Shown piece after piece: positions 16,502-25,526 of a stretch of DNA of 29,498 nt. The notes beneath the pieces are model-generated. The model did no database searches. It saw only the letters and a list, made by a program, of their open reading frames with translations, and was not told the DNA's origin. Origin of the DNA: Trichomonas tenax (Eukaryota > Parabasalia > Trichomonadida > Trichomonadidae); assembly GCA_023091735.1 (NCBI GenBank), contig JALKBU010000644.1, forward strand, positions 1-29,498, in the 5' to 3' direction. The translations under genes and the position numbers were made by a program. The first letter of the stretch is position 1. Every line of letters starts with the position of its first letter.

Positions 16502-16720
16502 ATGGCATCACTCAGCGAATTAATAATAAACACTGCACAAAGGCAGCAGAATATGCAGAGATTTGTCGATGGTGACATCAAAAATCAGAAAAAGAAGGAA
16601 ATGTCTGCGTTATTGAAGGCTATACAAGAAGCAAATCCGAAATGCATCAATGAGGACAATGAAGAGTCCCAAAACAGGAAAAAGAGACTTGAGTTCTTAA
16701 TCGAGCGCTCAAGTTATTGA
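16502..16720 (+). CDS. Small basic helical protein, 72 residues
   Basis: It begins MASLSELIINTAQRQQNMQR, continues as charged helix rich in Lys, Gln and Glu, and ends ERSSY. No domain is recognised and no membrane segment is present. A near-consensus Inr lies 17-20 bases upstream, and its codon usage is unlike random AT-rich DNA, so the gene is likely real despite its size. Both neighbours encode coiled-coil proteins, hinting at a structural partner role, which is inference only. Confidence 0.65.
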   Translation: MASLSELIINTAQRQQNMQRFVDGDIKNQKKKEMSALLKAIQEANPKCINEDNEESQNRKKRLEFLIERSSY

Positions 16721-17129
16721 TCTTTTTAACGATCTTTAATTTTCAAATCGCGCAAAATTTAGTCTTAAGAACCAAATAAGCTACTATTCAATTGTTTTAT
16801 TAATAAAATGTTATTTTACGTCATCTAATTACTAACTATAACAAAAAATATTTATTTTTTTGAAATATTTCCCCTAACTCAACAAGAAATCACTCCAATG
16901 GACGAGAGGCAATAAAATATTAAACTTTTGATGTTCAACAAAGTGAAGAATGAAATTTTAATCCAATGCAAAAATGAATTTTTTCTTAGGATTTTTATTG
17001 AAATTCGTGTTTTGAAACAAAATCTCATTAATTTTGAGAATTTAAATAATGAATGAAATAATAATTTTGGTGATAAATATGATTATAGAGTCAAAATACA
17101 GCAAAGAAAAATCAGTTTTCTTTTTGTTG
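16721..17129. other. Intergenic region with short open frames
   Basis: A 41-codon ATG ORF (16931-17056) and a small open plus-strand stretch ending near 16914 (TQQEITPMDERQ) are visible, but neither has a promoter or relative. They may be chance or relic sequence. Confidence 0.3.
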
Positions 17130-17984
17130 ATGACTGATAATTCGCGAAGTTTGACTTTACACGAAGTTTTACTGAAACAGTTATATCAGCTATCGTCGGA
17201 ACAAGAGAAACTCGATGCCGAAATCAAACGATTGCAAAATCAAAGAATTCCATTAATTCACCACGCGAAAACTGGACAAAAATCGCTATCGGGAATATCG
17301 AAAAATTATATCGACATTAAGGCAAACTTATATTCGCCCCAATTACAAGATCCTATTCAGATTTATTCTGATATTCAACAAAAATACAGTTTACAGAGAA
17401 GATTTAACCAGGACCAGAGCTTAATTAAAGAAAGGCAAGAAATATTTTTACAGAAACCAAAGGATTACAAATTATGTCAAGATTTTAATCCTTCAAAAAA
17501 GAAATCTAAGGCGATGAAAGCTTTAGAAAACATTAACCCAGAGGAATTCAAGGAGATTTCAGCAGGAATTGAGCTCCTTGAAGGCAAAATAAAGCAAATT
17601 GAAAACACAATTGAAGAAACAAACGCGAAAATCGAAAAAGAAGAAAAGAGAAACGCTCAGATACAACGTGATGTGGAAATTGTCGATAAAAATTTGGAAC
17701 AAATCCCCGAGATTACACAAAAAATACAAAAATTAAAAGAAGAATGCGCTCAAGAGTCAAAATTAATGGCACAACAGAATACACTGAAGTTAAAACTTCA
17801 CACATTGATAAATTCTTTCGATGAGCCCGAAATAAATCCACCAGAAGAAGATAAAACGCCTCATCAACAACAAATCGAAGAATTGGAGAAAGAAATCGCG
17901 AATTACAAACATGGAATTGAAAAATGCGAACAAAACAAATTAATGTTGATCGATATCATGGCAAGAGCCGCTTTCAACAAATGA
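17130..17984 (+). CDS. Coiled-coil protein, about 284 residues
   Basis: The frame is open from an ATG at 17049. The first 27 codons are AT-rich and hydrophobic (MNEIIILVINMIIE) and look like leader DNA, so the ATG at 17130 (MTDNSRSLTLHEVL) is preferred. The protein is charged helix throughout. A coiled coil near 20-45 (QLSSEQEKLDAEIKRLQ) is followed by a proline-containing middle and a longer coiled coil at about 145-235. A second acidic-proline break (FDEPEINPPEEDK) leads into a final helix. Family unrecognised. A cytoskeletal or flagellar role is plausible from composition only. A TCAG-type sequence lies about 18 bases upstream and is a poor Inr. Confidence 0.75.
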   Translation: MTDNSRSLTLHEVLLKQLYQLSSEQEKLDAEIKRLQNQRIPLIHHAKTGQKSLSGISKNYIDIKANLYSPQLQDPIQIYSDIQQKYSLQRRFNQDQSLIKERQEIFLQKPKDYKLCQDFNPSKKKSKAMKALENINPEEFKEISAGIELLEGKIKQIENTIEETNAKIEKEEKRNAQIQRDVEIVDKNLEQIPEITQKIQKLKEECAQESKLMAQQNTLKLKLHTLINSFDEPEINPPEEDKTPHQQQIEELEKEIANYKHGIEKCEQNKLMLIDIMARAAFNK

Positions 17985-18518
17985 ACTTTACAATTCTCAT
18001 TACGTTTGATTCGAGTTTTTAACTTGATTTCAAATTTATTTTATGAAAATTTCGTTATATCATCAAAGCAATTCATTTAACCGACAACAATACATGCTGA
18101 GATCCAAAAATTTTAGCACCAATCTTACAATTACGATTTGAAATTCATCAAAAAATAATTATCGAAATAGTTTTGATGATTGTCAAGAGTGTGAACCCCA
18201 ATCCAAGCGACATTAAATGTACCTAGTTACACAAAGTTAATTTCAATTTTTATATTCGATTTTTAATTTTCTGAAATTTAGATCAGATTTATAATTGCTT
18301 CATCTATTGAATCCAATTACCGAATGATTAAGATTTCACTTTCAAAATATAATTTTTCATGAAAAATATTTTGTTTCATTCTTTGAATGCATATCACATC
18401 GCAGAGCTATGATCAGTGATAATTCCTAATATTATGTTAGTAAAAATGTAGAATTAAATTTTTCTAATAGATAGCATTTATGTAATATACAAACAAAAAA
18501 ATACAAAAATAAACAAAA
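17985..18518. other. Convergent intergenic region with a short coding-like relic
   Basis: Plus-strand bases from about 18103 to a TAG near 18222 form an open frame (39 codons) without an upstream ATG, reading ILQLRFEIHQK and ending VNPNPSDIKCT. Part of it (18135-18154) is identical over 20 bases to 8437-8456. It is probably a fragment of a dispersed sequence. Confidence 0.35.
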
Positions 18519-21158
18519 TTATGGGAATATCCTTGTCTTGAAGTGCCTTAAACCGATCAAAGCCGAAGAAATAGAACTTTCCAGATCTCCTCCAGACTTC
18601 GGAGACAAAACTTTGAGCATGTAAGTGTACGCTTTCTCCATCAGCGCCAGAGCGTTCTCTGGTGTGACTGCAGACGCGATTGCAGTGTTTCTGCCTTCGC
18701 TTGGTGCCGAGAAGAAGAGAAGTTTGAAACCTGTTCTCTGAAGTAAATCGAAAATCAATCCTTCAGCAAATATTTGGCCTTTGAGGTCTTTCGTGCCGAT
18801 CATTGACAATCCCGGGTGCGTTAAACCATTGTGGACAATCGCGTATCTTGATTTTCTGCCCATTACGTCGCCAACGCCTTTGAGGAGCTTCATCTTTCCG
18901 CTCTTTTCATCGAATCCCGAGCAGCAAGCGACGAATGCCATGTTGAGCGATGCCGGATACGAATTGACTCTGACATCGAATCCAATGATCGCCGCTGGAT
19001 TGTTCTCCTCGCTGTAGACCAGGAAGTCGATTGTTGCGTGTCCAATGGCACCTCTTTTGAGCAAAACAGTGGCAACTTGCCTCGCTTTGATGATGAGATC
19101 CTGTGTGTTGCAGCTGACTGCCGGAACGAGGGATGCACCGAATCTGAACGGCTGAAAGTGCATCCTATCGTATGTGCCGACGACTCTGATCTCAGACCCG
19201 GTTACGATGACGCAAACGGAGGCGAAAGACCTGACAACGGTTGGCACTGCTTCTCCTGTTGCTCCGAGCTTTGGGATCATTTGGATGAACTTGTTCGCGC
19301 CTTGTTTCGCGTGGAGATTCTTCTTGATCAAGTCTGCGAGATCAGCGCTGTCTGCGTAGAAATCCGGCGTTGTATCGAACCACGCAATGGCGTCATCGCT
19401 CGCTGTGAAGCCTAAGTGCAAAATCCATCTCGTGATGTCCCTGTTGTCGAGGATTAAGCCTCCCAAGTTATTGCACAGCTCGAGATAGTCCCTGCACTCT
19501 CTCGTCGAGATGGAGGAGACAACATCGGCCTCTCTGAAGATGTCTCTGACCGAATTTCTGCCCTGAAGCATGTTCGTGTTGACACAGCCGAAAATTGGGC
19601 ACTTGATGTCGACAGAGAGCCTCCTTTCGCTGTGCCAGTCACTGTGTGGAATGATAAAGCAGTTCCTGGATGCGATGAGTCTCCTGACTTGGTTGACTGA
19701 CCTCATGTCGCACAAAAGTCTGTTGGAAGTGTTGTTTCCCGTTCTCAAGTCCCTCATTACGACGTAGTTGACTCTCTCGTTGAGGTTCGGAATTCCGCAG
19801 CACCCCATGAACTCGATGAAGTCCTCCCAGATGTGCCCTGGAGGGAGCTCAGACATCAAAAGAATGATGGAAACGTTGGAGTACATCAAATCCAGAACTC
19901 TCTGGAAATCTTGGAAATTGGTGATAACTTGGACTAAAACGTGCGGATCCTTTTCTATTGATGAATATTTTCCGATGATTGTCTCTCTCAGTTCGTCAGC
20001 GTTGTTTTCCACAGCCGCAATTCGCCTCCTGCACTCAGCCATGATCATCCTTCTGACTGTGTTCATTCTCCAGGCCATCTGGATCTTGTAGGCGGCCTGG
20101 AAGAGCCTCTTGCGATACTCCACGTCTTTCTTCCACTTCCAGATCTTCCAGTTCGTCTTGATTATGTTTGCAGCCCTCAGTTTCGCGTTTTCGACTTGTT
20201 CTTCTGTGCCAATGAGGCATTTCGCGACGTGGTCGTGCGTCAAGTTGCCGGAGATGTCTGCGGTCTCGCTGAGCCTGCGTCCATCGATTTCCGCATATGT
20301 GATACCGAAAATTGCGCAATAAGATTCGATCGCGTTGATAACGTTTTCAATTGACTTAAATCTGTTGGCATTCGTACGCTGGAAGGACTCAAAATCTGGT
20401 GTCTCCCTCGCAACCTTTCCACGAACAACGAGCAAAGTTTGATAAGCGAATTCATCCTGAAGCTCTTCGTAAATGCGTGGATTTGGCACCTCATTCTTTT
20501 TAGCAGGCTCTGTCGGTGTGAGAGGCGGCTCGCTTGGTTCTTGCGGCTTTTGATTGGTGATTTTCTTTTCTGATACTTTTTCCATCTGTTGAATGAACCT
20601 CTCCTCAGCGAGTTTCTTCTCCTCCCTCCTGCGCCTGCTTGCTTCAGCCGCTCCCTCAAAATCGTACGCAATTCCGTTGAAAAGCGTGGATTTTTGGATT
20701 GGCTGGTTTCCGGCGACCTGCGGCATCAATTCCGACAGATCATCGGTCTCAGAAACGAGTCCTCTCTTTAATAATTCGACTGCTGGTAATTGTTTTTGTG
20801 TGGCAGAGAGCCTCGGAAGAGGTTTATTTTGAGGTACTGCGGGTTTTGCGTACTTTCTCTTGAGTTCGTATGCTTTTGTTGAGTGATATGGGGTATATTC
20901 TTTCGGAGAGACCGCTCTGATTTGTTCTATCATTGTTGGCAGCTTCTTCGGCTGCGTTATTGGGAGTACTGTCGATTCATTGTATCGGATGTCTGATATT
21001 GTGTCTGCTTCGGATTTAATTTTTTCAGTTGTCTGCGAGATTTGCTCCAAAACCTGCGTGTAATCGATGTCCGGCTTCTGCAGCGCCTCCTGGAGCTCGT
21101 GGAGCTGCCTTCTTGATTCCAAAATCGCAGTGTTCAGGGAATCATAAGGCTCAGACAT
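18519..21158 (-). CDS. IQCH: IQ motif-containing protein H (IQCH) homologue
   Basis: The protein has 879 residues. It has an N-terminal coiled coil (SRRQLHELQEALQ), a proline-rich linker, then tandem IQ-like helices at about 325-370 (IIKTNWKIWKWKK and AYKIQMAWR), which bind calmodulin. The long C-terminal half matches IQCH, including the Trp-His region around HSDWHSERRLSVDIKCPIFG and an ATP-grasp-like end (GHATIDFLVYSE, then GFDVRVNSYPASLNMAF). IQCH is found mainly in ciliated or flagellated lineages and is needed for sperm function in mammals, where it works with calmodulin and RNA-binding proteins. Human IQCH is about 1,030 residues, so this copy is somewhat shorter. GC content is higher than in neighbouring genes. 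The start ATG at 21156-21158 follows an Inr by about 26 bases. Confidence 0.85.
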   Translation of the reverse strand: MSEPYDSLNTAILESRRQLHELQEALQKPDIDYTQVLEQISQTTEKIKSEADTISDIRYNESTVLPITQPKKLPTMIEQIRAVSPKEYTPYHSTKAYELKRKYAKPAVPQNKPLPRLSATQKQLPAVELLKRGLVSETDDLSELMPQVAGNQPIQKSTLFNGIAYDFEGAAEASRRRREEKKLAEERFIQQMEKVSEKKITNQKPQEPSEPPLTPTEPAKKNEVPNPRIYEELQDEFAYQTLLVVRGKVARETPDFESFQRTNANRFKSIENVINAIESYCAIFGITYAEIDGRRLSETADISGNLTHDHVAKCLIGTEEQVENAKLRAANIIKTNWKIWKWKKDVEYRKRLFQAAYKIQMAWRMNTVRRMIMAECRRRIAAVENNADELRETIIGKYSSIEKDPHVLVQVITNFQDFQRVLDLMYSNVSIILLMSELPPGHIWEDFIEFMGCCGIPNLNERVNYVVMRDLRTGNNTSNRLLCDMRSVNQVRRLIASRNCFIIPHSDWHSERRLSVDIKCPIFGCVNTNMLQGRNSVRDIFREADVVSSISTRECRDYLELCNNLGGLILDNRDITRWILHLGFTASDDAIAWFDTTPDFYADSADLADLIKKNLHAKQGANKFIQMIPKLGATGEAVPTVVRSFASVCVIVTGSEIRVVGTYDRMHFQPFRFGASLVPAVSCNTQDLIIKARQVATVLLKRGAIGHATIDFLVYSEENNPAAIIGFDVRVNSYPASLNMAFVACCSGFDEKSGKMKLLKGVGDVMGRKSRYAIVHNGLTHPGLSMIGTKDLKGQIFAEGLIFDLLQRTGFKLLFFSAPSEGRNTAIASAVTPENALALMEKAYTYMLKVLSPKSGGDLESSISSALIGLRHFKTRIFP

Positions 21159-21178
21159 CTCGAAAAAATAACGAGTTT

Positions 21179-21207
21179 GAAAAGTGACAATTACTTGACA
21201 TGTAAAT
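21179..21207 (-). promoter_or_regulatory. Composite promoter element of the IQCH gene
   Basis: On the minus strand TTTACATGTCAAGTAATTG runs straight into the Inr TCACTTTTC. It is 26/29 identical to the promoter at 14396-14424. Near-identity over 29 bases at the same place relative to two ATGs is unlikely by chance. Confidence 0.65.
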
Positions 21208-21525
21208 TTTTAAATAGCAGGTTTTGTTTCATTTTTTCATCACTGATAACATCATTTTTTTTTTAACATAATGAAGTTGTCCATTGGAATGATTTTGCAT
21301 TACGATTATATGCAATTTTGAAAATGCTCATTTATCATTGTTTTATTATTATATTGCAATTCATTAGAGCTTTTATTGGCGGGTATATCTGCAATAATTA
21401 TATTGATAATTATCTCGAGATGGCAACTAAAGTTGATTTTGAGGTTCATTTCAACTACAAATTGTATTGAGCATGATAGATAAATATAAGATTTTATCTT
21501 TTGAATGTATTATATATATAAATCA
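21208..21525. other. Intergenic region
   Basis: AT-rich, upstream of the IQCH promoter element. I see no coding frame or RNA gene. Confidence 0.5.
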
Positions 21526-22000
21526 TCATTTGGAAGTTTTTCCAAAGTCTGAGACAATTGAAGTTGTTAAATCAATCCTTTCTCTGAGTTTTCGGTTCGT
21601 CTTCAGCATTCTTACGCAATAAAAAATTGAAATTGATGACATCAAAATAGTTACACATCCAAGGACAATATAGAGCCATAGTATTGATTTCTTTTGCTTT
21701 GTTGCATAACATAATGGATCAAGATGTAGGTATAAATCAATATATTGAGCTGAATTTCGTTCGTTATCTTTGTAGAAACTGCAATTTATAAAACAGTCTT
21801 CTTGAGTAACATGTGACCCTTTGAATACTCTAAATGGTCAATTTCCCATGAATAGGGTGATGGAGCAAATGAAGGGCGACTAATTGATGATTACATGTCA
21901 ATATGATGTAATTTTGTGAGCATTACACGACAAATAATAAATTTAGATTTTTGGGAATTAATTTTAATACCTAAAAAATCATTTTCACAGCATTTTGAAA
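21526..22000 (-). pseudogene. Decayed single-pass membrane protein gene (C-terminal part)
   Basis: A minus-strand frame is open from 21837 to a TGA at 21526-21528 (103 codons) with no usable ATG. It encodes a Cys-containing ectodomain end (EDCFINCSFYKDN), then a hydrophobic helix SILWLYIVLGCVTILMSSIS continuing into IFYCV, then a basic stop-transfer KTNRKLRER and a 20-residue tail. This is a textbook type-I membrane anchor. Upstream, coding signal continues in a second frame (SRPSFAPSPYSWEIDHLEYS) and again in the first or third near 21900-22000 (CCENDFLGIKINSQKSKF). Frame breaks and an in-frame stop at 21838-21840 make it a pseudogene. The tail resembles those of trichomonad surface membrane proteins, but the ectodomain family is not identifiable. 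Confidence 0.6.
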
Positions 22001-22101
22001 TAAAATTTGGCATTTACTGTAGTAACTGAGGCCAAATAAAACATAATCCAGAGTGACTCCAATGTAAGAATCGCATCAAGAAAAACTGACAATACAAAAA
22101 A

Positions 22102-25100
22102 ATGAAGATCGAGAAACTCGTCATTTCGAACTTCAAATCGTATCAAGGAGTCCACATTATCGGTCCTTTCGATGACTTCGTTGCAATTATTGGGTCAAAC
22201 GCTTCAGGAAAAAGCAATTGCTTTGATGCGATCTGTTTTGTGCTTGCAGCGCCTTCTTCAGCGATGAGATGCAAAGACATTACTGAGTTGATATGCAAGA
22301 ATAATGAGACAATCGATACCGCGGTCGTTGAGATGACAATCAAAGAAAACAACGAAGAAATAGTGTTTAAGAGGAAGATCACATACAATTCATCTTCATA
22401 CTACGTCAATGGAAGGAAAGTCAGTGCAACAGACTACAAAGATTCTTTGAATAATGTCGGATTTCACAATCGATACCAATCTTACATTCTTTTCCAGGGA
22501 GAGATCGGAGCCTTGACTTCAATGAGCCCAAAAAGCACCACAAAGCTCATCGAAGAGCTGAGTGGAAGCATTGAATACAAAGAAGAATATGATTCAACTG
22601 AAAAAGAACTTAGTAAGCTCAAAGATACGATTGATGCTGCTGAAGAATCGAGATCAAGCATAAATGATCGGTATAAAGAGGCCAAACAAGAAGCAAAGAT
22701 CGTAAAACAGTATAATGAACTCGAATCACAGATAAAATCCAACGAAAAGGAATACAACATGTTCATTGTTAGCCAGGCATCAGAGAAGTACCAGGAAACT
22801 TCCAAGAACATTGCAAAAAATGAAGAGGAAATAAAATTTGTGAAAGAAGAAACCGAAAGATTGGAAGATGCGTTGAAAAACATCGATGAATCCATCAACG
22901 CAACAAAGTATATCTACAAAGAAGCCGAAAAAAAGACTCAGAAGGCGACTAAAGCAAACAATCAGTTAATCACAGATTTGAAAGTCGCAAAAAGTCGTGA
23001 AGTCGAATCTAAAAACAAACTGGATCAGCTCGCGAAGTCGTCCGAAAATTCGCAAAATTTGATCATAGAGAAGTCTCAAGAAATGAAAAGTCTGCAAAAT
23101 GATGCCAAAAAATATCCAAAAGAAAACCAAGATAAAATCTCTTCCAGAGCAGATCTTCTCAATGTTTTTGAAGAGATAAAACGCAACCCAACCAATGATC
23201 CAAAGGCTACTGCTGAATACGAAAAGTTAAATGCAGAGAATTCTTTGTTGATATCAAATCTTTCCCAAAACAAAGAGCAATTGATCAATTTGCAAAAGGA
23301 ACTCGAAAACATCCAAAAGGTTGTTACTGAAGATCCAATTGAACCACAGAGTCCAAACATCAAAGAGGATCTATCAAAGGCGATTGATGAAAAGGAGAAA
23401 GAACTTTCAGAAGCAAAACAAAAGGATATTTCATCAAATAAATCAGCAATGAAAGATCAAATTCTCAATGTGTTGCAACACAAAGTCAAAGGTGTTTTGG
23501 GATTTCTGGTCCAAAATATTTCTTCGCATCGCCAAAAGTATGATGCAGCGGTTTTTTCAGCATTGTCGAAATACGCGAATCTTATTGTTGTTCAATCATC
23601 CGAAGCAATTCCACAATGCATTTCTTATTTGAGAACATCAGGAAACAGTGGAATCTCTTTCATTTCTTTGGACATGATTCAAGGATTTAGCGACCCAGAA
23701 AGAATCAAAAATGCAATTCCTATCATTAACTTCATTTCTGTAACTGATGAATTCAAATCTGTTGCTTCTCATCTTCTTAACAATTATTATCTTGTTGAAG
23801 ATCCAATTCTCATTTCTTCTGTGCTTAGAGAGAATCCAAACTTGTTTGTCATTGATTCATACGGAACAATGTACTCACAGAATGGAAGCATCACTTGTGG
23901 AAGAAACGATTCATTGCAAAAGAGGACAAAAAGTGTTTCAACTCTCCAAAAGGAAATCGATAACTTGAAGATGCAAAACAAGAAGATCATTGAATCAAAT
24001 ACAGAAGAGCAACGCAAATATAATGATTTGAAGTCCAAATATGAAAAAGCAGTTAAAGAAAAGAATGATCATGAATTAAAACTCAGAGATCTCAATTCAC
24101 AAATTTCGAAAAAAGAGCAGCAAATTCATGAACAAGAGATTGCACAGTCTAAATTTCAAACAAAGATTGATAAATTGAAATCTAAGTTCTCTTCAACAAA
24201 TCTCTTCGATAAATATAAGAACCTGTTCGATTTAATGAATGCAAGGACAAATGATGAATTCATTAATCAATATAATGCATTCGTTGAAACAGAAAAACTT
24301 AATATCCAAAACAACGCAAAAATCGAATATCTCAGCTCAATAATCCACATCGAAAAAGCGAAGAACATTGCCAAAGAAATCAAAACAGCAAAGAATGCTC
24401 TGAAATCTATCAAAGAAGAAGTCTCCAAACTGGAACAAGATCTTGAAGTAAGTGAAAAGAATCTCAGAGAAATGAATGAAGACTTGAATACAAAACAAGG
24501 AAACTTTGTCAGAGCTCAGCAACAAAAGAAAGAATTGAATAAGAAATCTTCGAACTCCAATAAGAAACTCAGAGAAGTCGAAGAGAAAATCAACAAACTC
24601 ATGAAAACTTTGGCATCATCGAAAGATAAAATCAATGATCACATTGCTGAAACAGATTTCACGAGTATCGAAGAAGTTCTTGCGCATGATTTCTCAAATG
24701 ATCTTCCTCCAAATCTTAGAGGAAAACTTTCTCAACAAGCAATCAATTCAGCACTTTCCAAATATGAAAAAGACATTTCAAATCTCAAACTTGAAAAGGA
24801 GAAATTACAACCAAACTTTGCTTCTGAAACACAGCTTCAGTCATTAAAATTACTTAAAACTGAAGCGGCGAACAAAATTACAGAATTAAGCAAAACCCAG
24901 AAGTCACTCAAAGACAAATTCAACGAAATTAAGAAGAAGAGATTATCGATATTCAAAGATGCGTTCGAGAAAGTTCAAAATTCATTGGATCAGTTTTATC
25001 CCGCACTGACATCAATTAAATCGCAGCCATTGGGGGGAAATGCGTTCCTTACACCAGATAATATGGTTCTTCCATTCGCTGGAGGAATTTCTTATGCTGT

Positions 25101-25464
25101 TGTTCCACCACATAAAAGGAACAGAAACGTTCAAAATCTTAGCGGCGGAGAACAAACTTTGGCTGTTTTGGCACTTTCTTTTGCATTATCAACTGTTAAA
25201 CCGGCACCTTTGTTTGTTCTCGATGAGATTGATGCTGCGTTGGATGTTCGCAATGTTTCAGCGGTTTCAAATTTCCTTTTATCAATGTGTCACAAGCAAC
25301 AAGTTATCATTGTCAGCCACAAACCCGGCGTTTTCTCGTATGCTGATTCCCTGATTGGCATTGCAAGAGTTCATGGAATCTCAACGCCTTTCTTCCTGCC
25401 ATTAGTTGAGAAGAATACATTAAGTGAAGATGAACCAGAAGAATCATTTATCCACGACGATTAA
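22102..25464 (+). CDS. SMC1: SMC1-like cohesin ATPase
   Basis: The protein has 1,120 residues with the full SMC plan. The N-terminal head has Walker A GSNASGKSN at 31-39. A first coiled coil leads to a hinge at about 455-590 (VKGVLGFLVQNISSHRQKYD...). A second coil leads to the C-terminal head, with signature LSGGE at 1013-1017 and Walker B PLFVLDEID at 1036-1044. SMC1 is favoured over SMC2, 3 and 4 by MKIEKLVISNFKSYQG with IIGPF, by YILFQGEIGALTSMSPK matching SMC1's 'LVFQGAVESIAMKNPK', and by KPAPLFVLDEIDAALD. SMC1 pairs with SMC3 in cohesin to hold sister chromatids and shape chromosomes. It is about 100 residues shorter than human SMC1, mostly in the coils. The fourth Walker A position is Ala instead of the usual Gly. 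Confidence 0.85.
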   Translation: MKIEKLVISNFKSYQGVHIIGPFDDFVAIIGSNASGKSNCFDAICFVLAAPSSAMRCKDITELICKNNETIDTAVVEMTIKENNEEIVFKRKITYNSSSYYVNGRKVSATDYKDSLNNVGFHNRYQSYILFQGEIGALTSMSPKSTTKLIEELSGSIEYKEEYDSTEKELSKLKDTIDAAEESRSSINDRYKEAKQEAKIVKQYNELESQIKSNEKEYNMFIVSQASEKYQETSKNIAKNEEEIKFVKEETERLEDALKNIDESINATKYIYKEAEKKTQKATKANNQLITDLKVAKSREVESKNKLDQLAKSSENSQNLIIEKSQEMKSLQNDAKKYPKENQDKISSRADLLNVFEEIKRNPTNDPKATAEYEKLNAENSLLISNLSQNKEQLINLQKELENIQKVVTEDPIEPQSPNIKEDLSKAIDEKEKELSEAKQKDISSNKSAMKDQILNVLQHKVKGVLGFLVQNISSHRQKYDAAVFSALSKYANLIVVQSSEAIPQCISYLRTSGNSGISFISLDMIQGFSDPERIKNAIPIINFISVTDEFKSVASHLLNNYYLVEDPILISSVLRENPNLFVIDSYGTMYSQNGSITCGRNDSLQKRTKSVSTLQKEIDNLKMQNKKIIESNTEEQRKYNDLKSKYEKAVKEKNDHELKLRDLNSQISKKEQQIHEQEIAQSKFQTKIDKLKSKFSSTNLFDKYKNLFDLMNARTNDEFINQYNAFVETEKLNIQNNAKIEYLSSIIHIEKAKNIAKEIKTAKNALKSIKEEVSKLEQDLEVSEKNLREMNEDLNTKQGNFVRAQQQKKELNKKSSNSNKKLREVEEKINKLMKTLASSKDKINDHIAETDFTSIEEVLAHDFSNDLPPNLRGKLSQQAINSALSKYEKDISNLKLEKEKLQPNFASETQLQSLKLLKTEAANKITELSKTQKSLKDKFNEIKKKRLSIFKDAFEKVQNSLDQFYPALTSIKSQPLGGNAFLTPDNMVLPFAGGISYAVVPPHKRNRNVQNLSGGEQTLAVLALSFALSTVKPAPLFVLDEIDAALDVRNVSAVSNFLLSMCHKQQVIIVSHKPGVFSYADSLIGIARVHGISTPFFLPLVEKNTLSEDEPEESFIHDD

Positions 25465-25526
25465 CATCAAGAAAATTTTCAAAAACAAAAATAATTTATA
25501 AAAAAACAAAACATAAACAAATAAAT
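25465..25526. other. 62-bp convergent gap
   Basis: The SMC1-like and NPHP4 genes converge with only 62 bases between stop codons. Their 3' untranslated ends therefore probably overlap. Confidence 0.7.

Noticed and set aside
16931..17056. 41-codon ATG ORF upstream of the coiled-coil gene
   Set aside because: Its length is expected by chance in AT-rich DNA, with no promoter or recognisable sequence.
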